Source: Angelakisella massiliensis
Lineage (GTDB): Bacteria; Bacillota; Clostridia; Oscillospirales; Ruminococcaceae
NCBI RefSeq assembly: GCF_900104675.1
Contig: NZ_LT629944.1
Coordinates: forward strand, 620,001 to 684,000
DNA length: 64,000 bases
Direction of reading: 5' to 3'
Position 1 is the first letter of the stretch; each line of letters starts with the position of its first letter. Of this stretch, positions 41,401 through 50,118 are shown one piece after another. Below the pieces are notes generated by a model, which was not told the DNA's origin, searched no databases, and was given only the letters and a program-made list of their open reading frames with translations. A program made the translations under genes and the position numbers.

Positions 41401-42387
41401 TTATTCAGCTTTGTCCCCTTTTTCCTCAGCGGGGTCTTGTCCTTCTTCAGAAGAATGGGGCTTCTGCTTTTTGCCTGCCTTGGTTTCCCGATGCTCTTTA
41501 GGCTCTTTTCCTTCCTTTTGCTGCTTGGAAGGGCTTGTTTCCTGCTTTTTGCCGGGGCGCTGCTCCTTGGGACGGTTCTCCCGGAGGCTGCGGCAATCTT
41601 CCTTGTTATAAACTTCCACAGAACCATCCGGGTCCTTGTCCAGATGCACCTTGAGCATTCCTGTCAGAAGGCTTACCTCGGTCACTGTTCCCTTACCATC
41701 AGGGGTCTGCACCGGTGTGCCCACCTTTGGGGTGGTGCGCAGAAGATCTTCATAAGCTTCCTGCTCATATTTCAGGCAGCACATCAGCCGTCCGCAGGTA
41801 CCGGAAATTTTGGTGGGATTGAGAGAAAGCCCCTGCTCCTTGGCCATTTTGATGGATACAGGCTGAAACTCTCCCAAAAAGGAAGAGCAGCAGAAAGGAC
41901 GCCCGCAAATCCCCAATCCGCCCAGCATCTTGGCCTCATCCCGGACGCCGATCTGCCGCAGCTCGATCCGGGTGCGGAATACCGACGCCAAATCCTTTAC
42001 CAGCTCCCGGAAATCCACCCGGCCGTCAGCAGTAAAGTAAAAAAGGATCTTGCTGTTATCAAAGGTATATTCCACATCCACCAGCTTCATATCCAGCTTG
42101 TTGGCTGCGATTTTTTCCAGCCCGATGCGGAAAGCCTTCTTTTCTTTGGCTTTGTTTTCTTCAATATGGCGCAGATCCTCCGCTGTGGCGGCACGGATGA
42201 TCTTTTTCAGCGGTTTGACAATATCATCCTCCGGCATCTGACGGTTGCGGATGGCCACAGTGCCGCACTCCACTCCTCTGCTGGTCTCCACCACCACCGG
42301 AGTTCCCAGCGGCAGATTCTCCCCATTGGGATCAAAATAATAAATCTTGCCCACTTCCTTGAAGCGGACGCCTATGATCTCAGCCAT
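41401..42387 (-). CDS. ricT: RicT/YaaT-like PSP1 domain protein
   Basis: 328 residues. PSP1 core: VGVRF-like start (IIGVRFKEVGKIYYFDP), GTPVVVETSRGVECGTV, and the cysteine-rich stretch GGLGICGRPFCCSSFLGEF with SGTCGRLMCCLKYEQ (about 155-210). In B. subtilis RicT joins RicA and RicF in an Fe-S complex controlling RNA processing and development. The last 60 residues are a lysine/glutamate-rich, low-complexity tail. Immediately downstream of holB, as in other Firmicutes. Confidence 0.92.
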   Translation of the reverse strand: MAEIIGVRFKEVGKIYYFDPNGENLPLGTPVVVETSRGVECGTVAIRNRQMPEDDIVKPLKKIIRAATAEDLRHIEENKAKEKKAFRIGLEKIAANKLDMKLVDVEYTFDNSKILFYFTADGRVDFRELVKDLASVFRTRIELRQIGVRDEAKMLGGLGICGRPFCCSSFLGEFQPVSIKMAKEQGLSLNPTKISGTCGRLMCCLKYEQEAYEDLLRTTPKVGTPVQTPDGKGTVTEVSLLTGMLKVHLDKDPDGSVEVYNKEDCRSLRENRPKEQRPGKKQETSPSKQQKEGKEPKEHRETKAGKKQKPHSSEEGQDPAEEKGDKAE

Positions 42388-42443
42388 GAATCACGTTCCC
42401 TTCCCCGGCGGCATGCCGCCCTTGGTGATATCGCAAAGCTCCC

Positions 42444-43373
42444 TCAGCGGCGAAGCCGTTCCGCCAGCGCCGCCGACAGCAGAGCTGTATTGCCGTTTGC
42501 CTCATTGCGCTCCCAGGTCTGATCCACCCATTGCCGCAAAGCTATGGCCCGGGGCAATGAAATATTCTTCTCCTCGCCAACCTCTCTGCTGCCCAGCAGA
42601 CGGGACAGGGAAACCAGCAGGCTGCTGTAGGCCGCCCGGTCCTTTTCCCAGGGCGCCATCAGCACCATCAGACGGTATCCGTCTCCCGCGGCCATGGCGT
42701 CCAGCAGCTGCCACAGAGCTTGTCCCTGTTTTTTCTCCCCTTCGTCGGTCAGCAGGCACAGTCCCCTGCCGGGGCTTCCCCCTGACAGCAGGGCCGCCTG
42801 ACGGTACTCCTCCTCCCTCAGTCCCGGAGCCAGCTGCCGCAGCTGCTGGGCACACTGCTGGGTATCCAGCGGGGGCAGCGCCACCGTCACTACCCGGGAG
42901 AGAATGGTGGGCAGCAGCTGATACCGGTTGGGGCACAGCAGCAAAAACAGCGTTTCCTCCGGGGGCTCCTCAATGAGTTTGAGCAGCAGGTTCTGACACT
43001 CCACACTGATCAGCTGGGCGTTTGGAAGGATAAAAACCTTTCCGCGGCCCTCGCTGGGGCTCTGCCATGCCTGCTGGCGCAGCTGCCGTATGGCTTCCTT
43101 TTTATAAGCCGCGGCGGTTCCGCCTCCCACAAACAGATCGCTGTGGACCCCTTCCAGCACCTTGCGGCAGTCCAGGCACTCCCCGCACATCCGCCCCTGC
43201 TGGCGGCGGCAAAGCACCGCTCCCGCCAGAGCGTGGGCCAGAGCCGTCAGCCGACGGTCCTGGGGATCTCCCTCCAGGCAGAGGGCGTGGACCAGCCTTC
43301 CGCTGTCCACCATCTGGGCCAAAGCCGGAGGCATCTGCGCCTCCAGCAGTTCCCGCTGCGTCCACTGTGCCAC
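42444..43373 (-). CDS. holB: DNA polymerase III delta' subunit-like protein
   Basis: 309 residues. AAA+ clamp-loader fold with degenerate Walker A (LCLEGDPQDRRLTAL), consistent with delta'. It retains the zinc site CRRQQGRMCGECLDC (about 57-70) and the conserved NALL/LLKLIEEPPEET segment (about 130). SRVVTVALPP replaces the usual SRC motif. GTG 43373 is 7 nt after GGGAGG; TTG 43379 would overlap that site. It loads the sliding clamp together with DnaX and HolA, not seen here. Confidence 0.88.
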   Translation of the reverse strand: MAQWTQRELLEAQMPPALAQMVDSGRLVHALCLEGDPQDRRLTALAHALAGAVLCRRQQGRMCGECLDCRKVLEGVHSDLFVGGGTAAAYKKEAIRQLRQQAWQSPSEGRGKVFILPNAQLISVECQNLLLKLIEEPPEETLFLLLCPNRYQLLPTILSRVVTVALPPLDTQQCAQQLRQLAPGLREEEYRQAALLSGGSPGRGLCLLTDEGEKKQGQALWQLLDAMAAGDGYRLMVLMAPWEKDRAAYSSLLVSLSRLLGSREVGEEKNISLPRAIALRQWVDQTWERNEANGNTALLSAALAERLRR

Positions 43374-43455
43374 CTGCAAACCTCCCGTATCGCAGAAAAC
43401 GGCGGCCGCCTTGCCGCGGACGCCGTCTCCCGCTTTGCTGGCTGCCCGTTACGGG

Positions 43456-43785
43456 TCAGACTTTTTTGAACTGCTCCACATCCAGCACAAAAATGGTTGC
43501 GCCGCCGATGGCTACCTCCACAGGAGTGCCGGCGTACATCCCCGCTCCAAAGGAAGCGGTGGAAGGCACCATCTTGGTGCGTTTCTTGCTGTTCTCCGCA
43601 ATGATCTCGATGGCGGTATCCACCTTCTCAGCCTCGGTACCCACCAGCAGCGTGGTGTTGCCGGACATGAGAAAACCGCCGGTAGTGGCCAGTCTGGTCA
43701 CAGAAAAGCGCTGCTTGGTCAGCGCGCTGGAGACCTTTGAGCTGTCATCGTTGGAAACGATGGCCAAAATCAGTTTCATCATCAT
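43456..43785 (-). CDS. darA: Cyclic-di-AMP receptor protein DarA (PstA/YaaQ)
   Basis: 109 residues, the normal size of the PII-like DarA family (DUF970). Recognisable segments: MKLILAIVSNDDSSKVSSAL at the start, TRLATTGGFLMSGNTTLLVG (about 30-49) and the GGATIFVLDVEQF end. It binds c-di-AMP as a trimer; the output is not known. It lies between the decarboxylase and holB, as in B. subtilis apart from missing tmk and yaaR. Confidence 0.92.
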   Translation of the reverse strand: MMMKLILAIVSNDDSSKVSSALTKQRFSVTRLATTGGFLMSGNTTLLVGTEAEKVDTAIEIIAENSKKRTKMVPSTASFGAGMYAGTPVEVAIGGATIFVLDVEQFKKV

Positions 43786-43875
43786 AGATCACCCGTCCTT
43801 TCTTGGCAAAGGGGCGCTCCCGCTGTTCAGCATCCCCAGGGGAACCGAAGAGCGGAAATACCCGGGCTTTTGTTT

Positions 43876-45237
43876 TTATTTTACCACAGAAACCTGTCGG
43901 ATGCCACAAGTTTTTAAAGTATTTATGGCCTGGGCGGTGATTTCTTCCCCAGGAACCAGCAGCGGCATTCCCGGCGGGCAAAAACTTACCAGCTTGGCTG
44001 CAACCCGTCCCTGGCACTGCTCCAAAGGCAGCACCACATGGGGCCGGGCCATGGCCTCGCTGATGGACAAAAACTGCCGGGGCAAAACATACGGCTCCGG
44101 AGGACACACCAGGGAGGGACGGCGCAGAGGCATTTCCTCCAGCGCCAGCTCCAGGCGCCGCAGTTCCTCATCGCTGTTGGAGGGAGAGGGCATAAACACC
44201 CCCACCGTTTCCCCGATATACTCCGGCTCCACCCCCCGCAGTCTGATCCATTCCCCAAACTGCCTGGCGGTGCAGCCCATGGAAGCAAAGCCCACTGTCA
44301 GACGAATGGGATCGCACAGGAAGGTACGAACGATCTGATAGCCCCGGCGGGCGGCCCGACCCTTCTGCTCGTGGACCCACTGGGCCAACCGGGTCATCCC
44401 TTCCACGCCGCCCCCTTCCATCTGTTCCAGCGCCATATCCGCCGACAGCATGATGAGATAACTGGGGCTGGAACTGCCGAAGAGGCTCATGGCATACAGG
44501 GCCTCTTCCCGCATATCCGGGTCCGCCATATGAAGGGCGGCAGCGCCGGTGAGAGCGGGAAGATTTTTATGGAGGGAATCTGCGCAGAGGTCCGCCCCCA
44601 GCTGCATGGGATGCATGGCGGCCCGGAAGAGATTGAGATGAGCACCGTGGGCGTTGTCCACCAGCAGAAGTGTACCATACCGGTGACAGATCTCGGCAAT
44701 GGCCGCGATATCCGCCATCTGGCCGAAATAGTCAGGGCTGGTGATGTATACCGCCGCCGCGTCCCGATGCTCCCGGAGGGCCGCCTCCACCGACTGAGGG
44801 CTGGGAGGCAGGCAGATGCCCACAATCCCTTCCTCCTCCCGGGAGGCCGCGGGACAGCTGACCCATACCGGGTCCAGCCCCAGCAGACCCATCATCGCCA
44901 CAGCGGAACGGTGCAGTGTTCTGGCGGCAATGATGGTACGCCCCCGGCGCCGGGCAAGGAAGAGCATCGCCTGGATGCACAGGGTACTCCCCCCCGCCGA
45001 CAGCAGCGAGGCTCCCGCCCCATAGCACAAAGCCATCCGGTCCTCCAGCTGTCTGAGGGGACCGTCGCATTCAAAGAGACTGTCCGCCCCCTGGATCTCG
45101 GTGATGTCATAGGGGGCCGCCTCGGTAAGCGGCCAGGGGAGATGACCTTTGTGTCCCGGCATATAAAACCGTGCCCGGCCCTCCCGGTTGATCTCTTCCA
45201 GCGCCTGACGCAGCGGAGTATCCTTTCCCGGTTCCAT
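43876..45237 (-). CDS. Orn/Lys/Arg decarboxylase-like PLP enzyme (YaaO type)
   Basis: 453 residues, fold-type I PLP enzyme. N-terminal FYMPGHKGHLPWP (about 25) and TEIQGADSLF are family signatures. The PLP lysine is in SLHKNLPALTGAA (about 222), and VDNAHGAHL (about 195) binds the cofactor. The C-terminal subdomain ends LVPGEEITAQAIN. It lacks the N-terminal wing domain of inducible decarboxylases. Substrate may be arginine or lysine; not decidable here. ATG 45237 is preferred over 45240 by spacing to GGAAGGG. Confidence 0.9.
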   Translation of the reverse strand: MEPGKDTPLRQALEEINREGRARFYMPGHKGHLPWPLTEAAPYDITEIQGADSLFECDGPLRQLEDRMALCYGAGASLLSAGGSTLCIQAMLFLARRRGRTIIAARTLHRSAVAMMGLLGLDPVWVSCPAASREEEGIVGICLPPSPQSVEAALREHRDAAAVYITSPDYFGQMADIAAIAEICHRYGTLLLVDNAHGAHLNLFRAAMHPMQLGADLCADSLHKNLPALTGAAALHMADPDMREEALYAMSLFGSSSPSYLIMLSADMALEQMEGGGVEGMTRLAQWVHEQKGRAARRGYQIVRTFLCDPIRLTVGFASMGCTARQFGEWIRLRGVEPEYIGETVGVFMPSPSNSDEELRRLELALEEMPLRRPSLVCPPEPYVLPRQFLSISEAMARPHVVLPLEQCQGRVAAKLVSFCPPGMPLLVPGEEITAQAINTLKTCGIRQVSVVK

Positions 45238-45263
45238 CATCTTCCCTTCCCCCTTCCATCCGT

Positions 45264-45716
45264 TTACAGTGCTCCCTGCTCCACCCGTTGGCGAAGCGCC
45301 TCCTGAAAACCTTCCCTGTCATCGGGAGACAGCTCCAGGCGATAGGTTTTATCCCCTTCGGCGAAGATCACATAAAGCCGATGCCGGCCCATAGCCAGCG
45401 GCACATAGCCGGTCACCTTGGCCTCCCTCACCGCGTCCAGATCGGTGATGGAGCTGTAAGACACATACAGACGGGAAATACCGCTTTGCAGCTGCATTCC
45501 CTCCTCCTCCAGCACATAGCGGGTACGCCACAGCTGGGCAAGCCCCACAGCGTCTACCAGTGCGCAGGCTGCCCCCACCAGCAGCATCAGGATATTACGA
45601 TGGGCAACGAAGGACCATATTCCCCAGGCAGTCACCGCCAGAGAAACCGTCAGCTCCAGATAAAAGGTCCAATCTGCCTTTCCCCGAAAAATAAGGGGCT
45701 GTACCTGATCGTTCAT
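45264..45716 (-). CDS. Membrane protein with bacterial PH-like domain
   Basis: 150 residues. Two adjacent hydrophobic segments (YLELTVSLAVTAWGIWSFV and ILMLLVGAACALVDAVGLA, about 18-60) are followed by a soluble part with RTRYVLEEEGMQLQSGISRLYVSYSSITDLDAVREA, the pattern of short PH/YyaB-like domains (SunI/YnzG-like). Function unknown. Its start overlaps the upstream FemX-like gene by 4 nt (ATGA). Confidence 0.75.
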   Translation of the reverse strand: MNDQVQPLIFRGKADWTFYLELTVSLAVTAWGIWSFVAHRNILMLLVGAACALVDAVGLAQLWRTRYVLEEEGMQLQSGISRLYVSYSSITDLDAVREAKVTGYVPLAMGRHRLYVIFAEGDKTYRLELSPDDREGFQEALRQRVEQGAL

Positions 45717-46801
45717 CTTTTATCTCCATTCCTCTCCCCCTGTTTGTGAGGAGCACGCAGTTTTCGCCGCAAGGTCCGCAAAAACTCATTGCAGCGGATG
45801 GCACCGTTGACCATCATATTGATCAGCGGACGATAATGGTAATCAAATTCTCCTGCCAGTTCATCCACCCTGCCTCCAAAGCCCCGTTTGAAGCGATAGA
45901 GACCATACATATGGCCCTTTTCATTTTCCAGATCCCCGCTGATACCCTGAAAATCGTAAACGGTGCAGCCGGTTTCCACCGCCCAGCAGATCATTTCCCA
46001 CTGCATCAGATAGTTGGGCATCAGCTGGCGATAGGCGTTGTCGGAAGCGCCGTAAACATAGCAGCATTTTCCGGCGTAATTGGTGGTGATGGCGCCGGAG
46101 ACCACCTTGCCTTCCACCTCTCCCAGATACAGCCGCACATGGCAGCCCAGAGCGTCCAGCATCCGTTCAAAGTAGGCTTTGGGCCGGGTATTGAAGCCGT
46201 CCCGTTCACCGGTCACCTGATAGATGCGCATAAACTCATCCAGGTCCTTCTTATCCCCTACCCGGATGGTAACACCATGCTTTGCGGCGTAGCGGACATT
46301 GTAGCGGGCCTTCTGTGTCAGCCCCGCCAAAAGCTGCTCCTCGGTGCGTCCCTCCAGGGGCAGGCGGTAGTTGAACCGGGCCTGAACCGTTTCAAAGCCC
46401 TCGGGACCGTAGAAGCGATGGAAACCCATCTCCTCCATGGTTTTAAGAAACTCCTGATCATCGGCGGGAACATCCGGGTCCATCTTGAAGGTATGGGCAT
46501 TATAGGTTTTAGCCAGCGCATCGATACCGGCTTTCAGATCCTCCAGCACCTTCCGGTCGTGGAGGTCACAAACCGGACCTCTGGGGGCGTACATAAAGCA
46601 GGTGCCGAAAAAGGGCATCTTCTGGATGAGAACACCGCAGCTGCCCACGATCTTCCCTTCCTCGTCCCGGGACACCACCACTTCAAAGCGCCAGTTGTTT
46701 TTTACTTCCGGCCAATGGATGGACTGGGTAAACTCTCCCCGGGGATGGTTGGAAACAAAATCCTCATATTCCCGGTATTGTTCCCGTCGCAGTATCTCCA
46801 A
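45713..46801 (-). CDS. FemX-like lipid II amino acid transferase
   Basis: 362 residues with the FemABX double GNAT fold: FTQSIHWPEVKNNWRFEVVV near 25-45, RGPVCDLHDRKVLEDL near 82, QKARYNVRYAAKHGVTIRVG near 170-190 and the C-terminal YDFQGISGDLENEKGHMYGLYRFKRGFGG. These enzymes add amino acids to lipid II side chains using aminoacyl-tRNA. TTG 46801 is the start, with GGAGATGA 9 nt before it. It suggests branched peptidoglycan cross-bridges or a related modification. Confidence 0.88.
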   Translation of the reverse strand: MEILRREQYREYEDFVSNHPRGEFTQSIHWPEVKNNWRFEVVVSRDEEGKIVGSCGVLIQKMPFFGTCFMYAPRGPVCDLHDRKVLEDLKAGIDALAKTYNAHTFKMDPDVPADDQEFLKTMEEMGFHRFYGPEGFETVQARFNYRLPLEGRTEEQLLAGLTQKARYNVRYAAKHGVTIRVGDKKDLDEFMRIYQVTGERDGFNTRPKAYFERMLDALGCHVRLYLGEVEGKVVSGAITTNYAGKCCYVYGASDNAYRQLMPNYLMQWEMICWAVETGCTVYDFQGISGDLENEKGHMYGLYRFKRGFGGRVDELAGEFDYHYRPLINMMVNGAIRCNEFLRTLRRKLRAPHKQGERNGDKR

Positions 46802-46842
46802 ACCAAATCATCTCCATCATAAAATCACGATTTTCGCCGTTG

Positions 46843-47712
46843 TCAGCAATGAATCAGGCCGTCCGGCCCTTCCATGGCGGTTTCTTCCGGGCCGGGGTCT
46901 TCCAGCAGCTCCAGGTTCCGCTCCAGCACCCCGGCGCCCCGCCAGCCGTAGCTTTTTTCCGGCAGCAGCCGTTCCAGCTTTTCACGGGTGAGAAAAGGTT
47001 CAATGTTCTCCCGCAGTCCCAAAATAGGAGTAAGAGGACTGCTCTTGTTCCAGGGACAGACGGCGGTGCAGATATCGCAGCCCCAGGCCAGTCCCCCTTC
47101 CCGCACCTGCTGCTGTTCCCAGGGGGTGAGGACACCCTTCTTTTGGGTGATCTGGGAGCGGCACCGGCTCTTTTGGAACTCTGTCTGCGACAGCGCGCCG
47201 GTGGGACAGGCCTCCAGACATCTGCGGCAGCTGCCGCAATCTCCCCGGGGCGGACCCTCATAAGGGGAAAGGGGAAGGTCAGTGACGATCTCACAGACGA
47301 AAACTCGGGACCCAATCCCCGGTATGATCAGCTGGCCGTTTTTACCCCGAAAGCCAAGGCCCGCCCTCACCGCCGCCTCCACCTCGGGGATGGGGGAACT
47401 GTCGGTAAATCCCAGCAGGACCGCCTGGGGAAAGGCCTGCCGCAGAGGCTGAAGCAGCCGTTCCAGCATGGCTCCTGCTACCTGATGATAGTCGTCACAC
47501 CAGGCATACCGTGCCAGATTGGTCCGGGAAGCTTCACCGGTATAATAGGGCAGCGCCAGCGGAAGAACCGAACCTGTTTGAGGTAGCAGGCGAAGAGCGC
47601 GGCAGGGCAGCCGCACCGACAGCGCCTCCAAGGCGCAGACGCCCCAGGCAGGAATTCCTTCCGCCTGGGCTCCCTGTTTGAGTATTGCCAGAAAACGGTC
47701 CTCTTCGGTCAT
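46843..47712 (-). CDS. queG: Epoxyqueuosine reductase QueG-like protein
   Basis: 289 residues. Two ferredoxin-type clusters, CGSCRRCLEACPTGA (about 162-176) and CDICTAVCPWN (about 213-224), with a Cys between (SRCRSQ), match QueG. VEAAVRAGLGFRGKNGQLI (about 113-131) is the cobalamin-side motif. It is shorter than E. coli QueG (379 residues), lacking C-terminal repeats, as common in Clostridia. It completes queuosine in tRNA. ATG 47712 fits AGGAAG spacing better than 47715. Confidence 0.88.
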   Translation of the reverse strand: MTEEDRFLAILKQGAQAEGIPAWGVCALEALSVRLPCRALRLLPQTGSVLPLALPYYTGEASRTNLARYAWCDDYHQVAGAMLERLLQPLRQAFPQAVLLGFTDSSPIPEVEAAVRAGLGFRGKNGQLIIPGIGSRVFVCEIVTDLPLSPYEGPPRGDCGSCRRCLEACPTGALSQTEFQKSRCRSQITQKKGVLTPWEQQQVREGGLAWGCDICTAVCPWNKSSPLTPILGLRENIEPFLTREKLERLLPEKSYGWRGAGVLERNLELLEDPGPEETAMEGPDGLIHC

Positions 47713-47881
47713 CATCTTCCTGTTCCTTCCCGCTTGACAGCAGCATTTTACTCAAAGGATGAAAGAACCCCGGAAATACCGGAGCCGGAATGTATCGAAA
47801 AACAAAATTTTCCTTCCTGTTTCCGCCCTTTCCGGTATTTCCCCTGATTCAGTCCTGTCAGAGCCTGTCGGACAGCCGTTC

Positions 47882-48481
47882 TCAGGATTTTTCCGGCAGT
47901 CCCAGCGCCTTGGCCACTGCCTCCATATCCACACCGTTGTCTTTGTCATACCGCACCCGGTCCAGGGTATCCTTCAGCTCCTTGCGCCGCAGCAGGATGC
48001 CGCTGCCGCCGGTGATAAAGGTAGGCTGATCCTGGGTAAGGGGCACGAAAACATCAATGGGAGTATTATAGATGCGGTTTTTACCCAGCAGCTCCCGCAC
48101 CCGGGCCTCCGCCTTTCTGGCCTGATAAAGGGGGCTGACGATCCGGCTCTTCTGAGCAGTCTCTTCTTCATTGCCCTCCGCCAGCAGCCATTCCTCCTTG
48201 TCCAGATCTCCGTAATAGCTGCCCTTACGGTACAGGTCGCAGGCAATGATGATTCCGAAGGGACCGATCACCAGATGATCCACCGGACAGTCTCCGCCCA
48301 CCGAAACATCATGATACACCTTCCACTGGCGCAGCAGCCCATGCTTGCGCAGCAGGCCGGCCACCTCTTTTTTCGTGCGGGAAGAAAACTTGCTGCGGCG
48401 CACTGAACGGAAAATCACCACCAATACAACCAGCAGCAGCACGCCCATTAAAACCCAGTACCAAAAGAGAATGTCATTCAT
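47882..48481 (-). CDS. Membrane-anchored NERD-like protein
   Basis: 199 residues. An N-terminal membrane segment (FWYWVLMGVLLLVVLVVIF) is followed by a NERD-like domain: WKVYHDVSVGGDCPVDHLVIGPFGIIIACD (about 55-85). NERD domains usually read VDHxxxGxxGxxxIExK. Here the ExK position is CDLYRK, so the nuclease-type site looks lost or altered. Residues 130-165 (TPIDVFVPLTQDQPTFI) are the domain's C-terminal part. ATG 48481 follows GGAGG. Function unknown. Confidence 0.65.
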   Translation of the reverse strand: MNDILFWYWVLMGVLLLVVLVVIFRSVRRSKFSSRTKKEVAGLLRKHGLLRQWKVYHDVSVGGDCPVDHLVIGPFGIIIACDLYRKGSYYGDLDKEEWLLAEGNEEETAQKSRIVSPLYQARKAEARVRELLGKNRIYNTPIDVFVPLTQDQPTFITGGSGILLRRKELKDTLDRVRYDKDNGVDMEAVAKALGLPEKS

Positions 48482-48903
48482 GTCTGTTGTTCCTCCGTTT
48501 TATCTTGTCCAAAGAGAAAGAAAACGTTTTTCTCCCCTGATGAAAAAGTTCTTTATTTAAAAAATCAAATCCTCCATCCCGGCCCAAGGCAGAAACCGGA
48601 CAGCCGCCGGAACACCCTGAGGGGTCAAAACGGCCTGCGGGGATGGCAAAACTCTTTCAGTCTGCCTGATCTCCCCCAGCCTGGACAGTGGTTTTTCAAA
48701 GGGCGCCTTTGGAGCATCCCCTTCTCCCATGAACTTCTTCAAATGCCAGGAAAACAAACCGTTTTCCTTTTGGCCTATTGTATCATACTTTCCGTCTTTT
48801 GAAAACGCCGGAGAGGTTCTTTCTCCTTCTTTGCCGTCCCTTACCTCCGTCTTGTGACAGAGGGGCCAATTCTGAACAAATCGGGAACAAAATCCCGCCT
48901 TTC
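48482..48903. other. Intergenic region between the NERD-like gene and the DUF4358 gene
   Basis: 420 bp. A minus-strand open frame ending near 48557 (last residues GMEDLIF) lacks a convincing ribosome-binding site and family, so I do not call it. Nothing else recognised before the promoter at 48904. Confidence 0.4.
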
Positions 48904-48932
48904 TTGACACCCCTCCGATTGTACGGTACAAT
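48904..48932 (+). promoter_or_regulatory. Promoter of the DUF4358-like gene
   Basis: -35 TTGACA (48904-48909), 17-bp spacer, -10 TACAAT (48927-48932), 64 nt before TTG 48996. Confidence 0.8.
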
Positions 48933-48995
48933 CAAAACACAGACTGATTCCAGGGCGGCGTATCTTTGCCCCCTGTTTTTTCGGGAGGGACTTAT

Positions 48996-49508
48996 TTGCA
49001 GCGTTTTATTCTCATTCTGGCCATTATCATCGTGACCATCATTTTCGCTCTCCAGGGATTTGATGCCACCTATCACCTGCCGGAGATCATCGGCGAGGAG
49101 CAATCGGTATCCGAAGACCCTCAGGGACCGGAGCAGGCCATCACCGACATCTACTTCAACGTTTCCATCATGGGCGTTCAGGACGCTACCCCGGAACGGC
49201 TGGAAAGCGACTTTGGCATTGATCCGGAAATTTACACCAGCCTTTACGGCAAATATACCGACGGCCGCTTCGGTATCGCTGATGTCATCATCATGCGTCC
49301 CCGTTCCGGTCAGGAAGATGAGGTGCGGGAGGCCCTGCAAACCATCAAGCTTTCCCGGATGAGCCTGTTCCAGAATTATGACATCTACAATGCCTATTCC
49401 ATCGCGGAAAACGGTACCATCTATCAGCGTGGGGACTACACCATCCTGCTGATGATCGACAATGAGGAACAGGTACGGGAGATCATCGACAGCTATATTC
49501 CCAATTGA
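48996..49508 (+). CDS. DUF4358-like membrane-anchored hypothetical protein
   Basis: 170 residues starting at TTG 48996, 5 nt after GGGAGGGA. One N-terminal membrane segment (FILILAIIIVTIIFALQGF) precedes an extracytoplasmic domain. The stretch DFGIDPEIYTSLYGKYTDGRFGIADVIIMRPRSGQEDEVREAL resembles DUF4358 domains seen in Clostridia. Role unknown. It has its own promoter and terminator. Confidence 0.75.
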   Translation: MQRFILILAIIIVTIIFALQGFDATYHLPEIIGEEQSVSEDPQGPEQAITDIYFNVSIMGVQDATPERLESDFGIDPEIYTSLYGKYTDGRFGIADVIIMRPRSGQEDEVREALQTIKLSRMSLFQNYDIYNAYSIAENGTIYQRGDYTILLMIDNEEQVREIIDSYIPN

Positions 49509-49535
49509 TTTTTTCGTCGGAATATGCGGCACACA

Positions 49536-49578
49536 GCAAAGCGCTTTGGCCCACAGAGGGCTGAAGCGTTTTTTGTTG
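49536..49578 (+). terminator. Terminator between the DUF4358-like gene and rlmH
   Basis: GCGCTT-T-GGCCC and GGGC-TG-AAGCG pair with minor mismatches, followed by TTTTTTGTTGT. It sits between convergent genes. Confidence 0.65.
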
Positions 49579-49629
49579 TCTTGTCTCCCACGGCAGCGCA
49601 TTTTCCGGGCGGAAAGAAGAGGGGCATTT

Positions 49630-50106
49630 TTACTTGTGATACCGGCCTCCGGCGCTGATGGAAAAGGCCCGGTACAGCTGCTCCGCCAGCATCACCCGAA
49701 ACAGCTGATGGGGGAAGGTCATGGGAGAAACGGACAGACGCAGGGCAGCCTTCTCCTTCACACCGTCCCACAGACCAAAGCTGCCGCCAATGACCAGATC
49801 CACTTCGCTGGCAGTCTGCTGTATCTGCTCCAGATACCGGGCAAACTGGGGGGACGACAGTTCCTTGCCCTCTACGCACAAGGCGATTAGAGGACCTTTC
49901 CCTGTTTTTTGCAAAATGCGTTTGCCCTCCTCCTCCAAGCCCTTGGCGATCTGGGCTGGAGAAGGAGATTCCGGCAGGCGATACTCCTCAATCTCCGTCA
50001 CCCGGAACCGGCAGTATCCCTCCAGACGCTTCCGGTATTCCTCCAGGCCCCGGCGGAGCCAATCCTCCTTCAGCTTGCCCACGGCGATGAGATTGACGGT
50101 GAGCAT
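49630..50106 (-). CDS. rlmH: 23S rRNA (pseudouridine-1915 N3)-methyltransferase
   Basis: 158 residues, the exact size class of RlmH (SPOUT). The knot region shows IALCVEGKELSSPQFA (about 73-88), DLVIGGSFGLWDGV (about 102-115) and the terminal HQLFRVMLAEQLYRAFSISAGGRYHK, all diagnostic. It methylates helix 69 of 23S rRNA. ATG 50106 follows AGGGGAAAGG. It lies near walJ, a common pairing in Firmicutes. Confidence 0.96.
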   Translation of the reverse strand: MLTVNLIAVGKLKEDWLRRGLEEYRKRLEGYCRFRVTEIEEYRLPESPSPAQIAKGLEEEGKRILQKTGKGPLIALCVEGKELSSPQFARYLEQIQQTASEVDLVIGGSFGLWDGVKEKAALRLSVSPMTFPHQLFRVMLAEQLYRAFSISAGGRYHK

Positions 50107-50118
50107 CCTTTCCCCTCC

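Noticed and set aside
48557-48931. Possible 124-residue minus-strand protein
   Set aside because: No family, poor start site, overlaps the promoter of the DUF4358-like gene.
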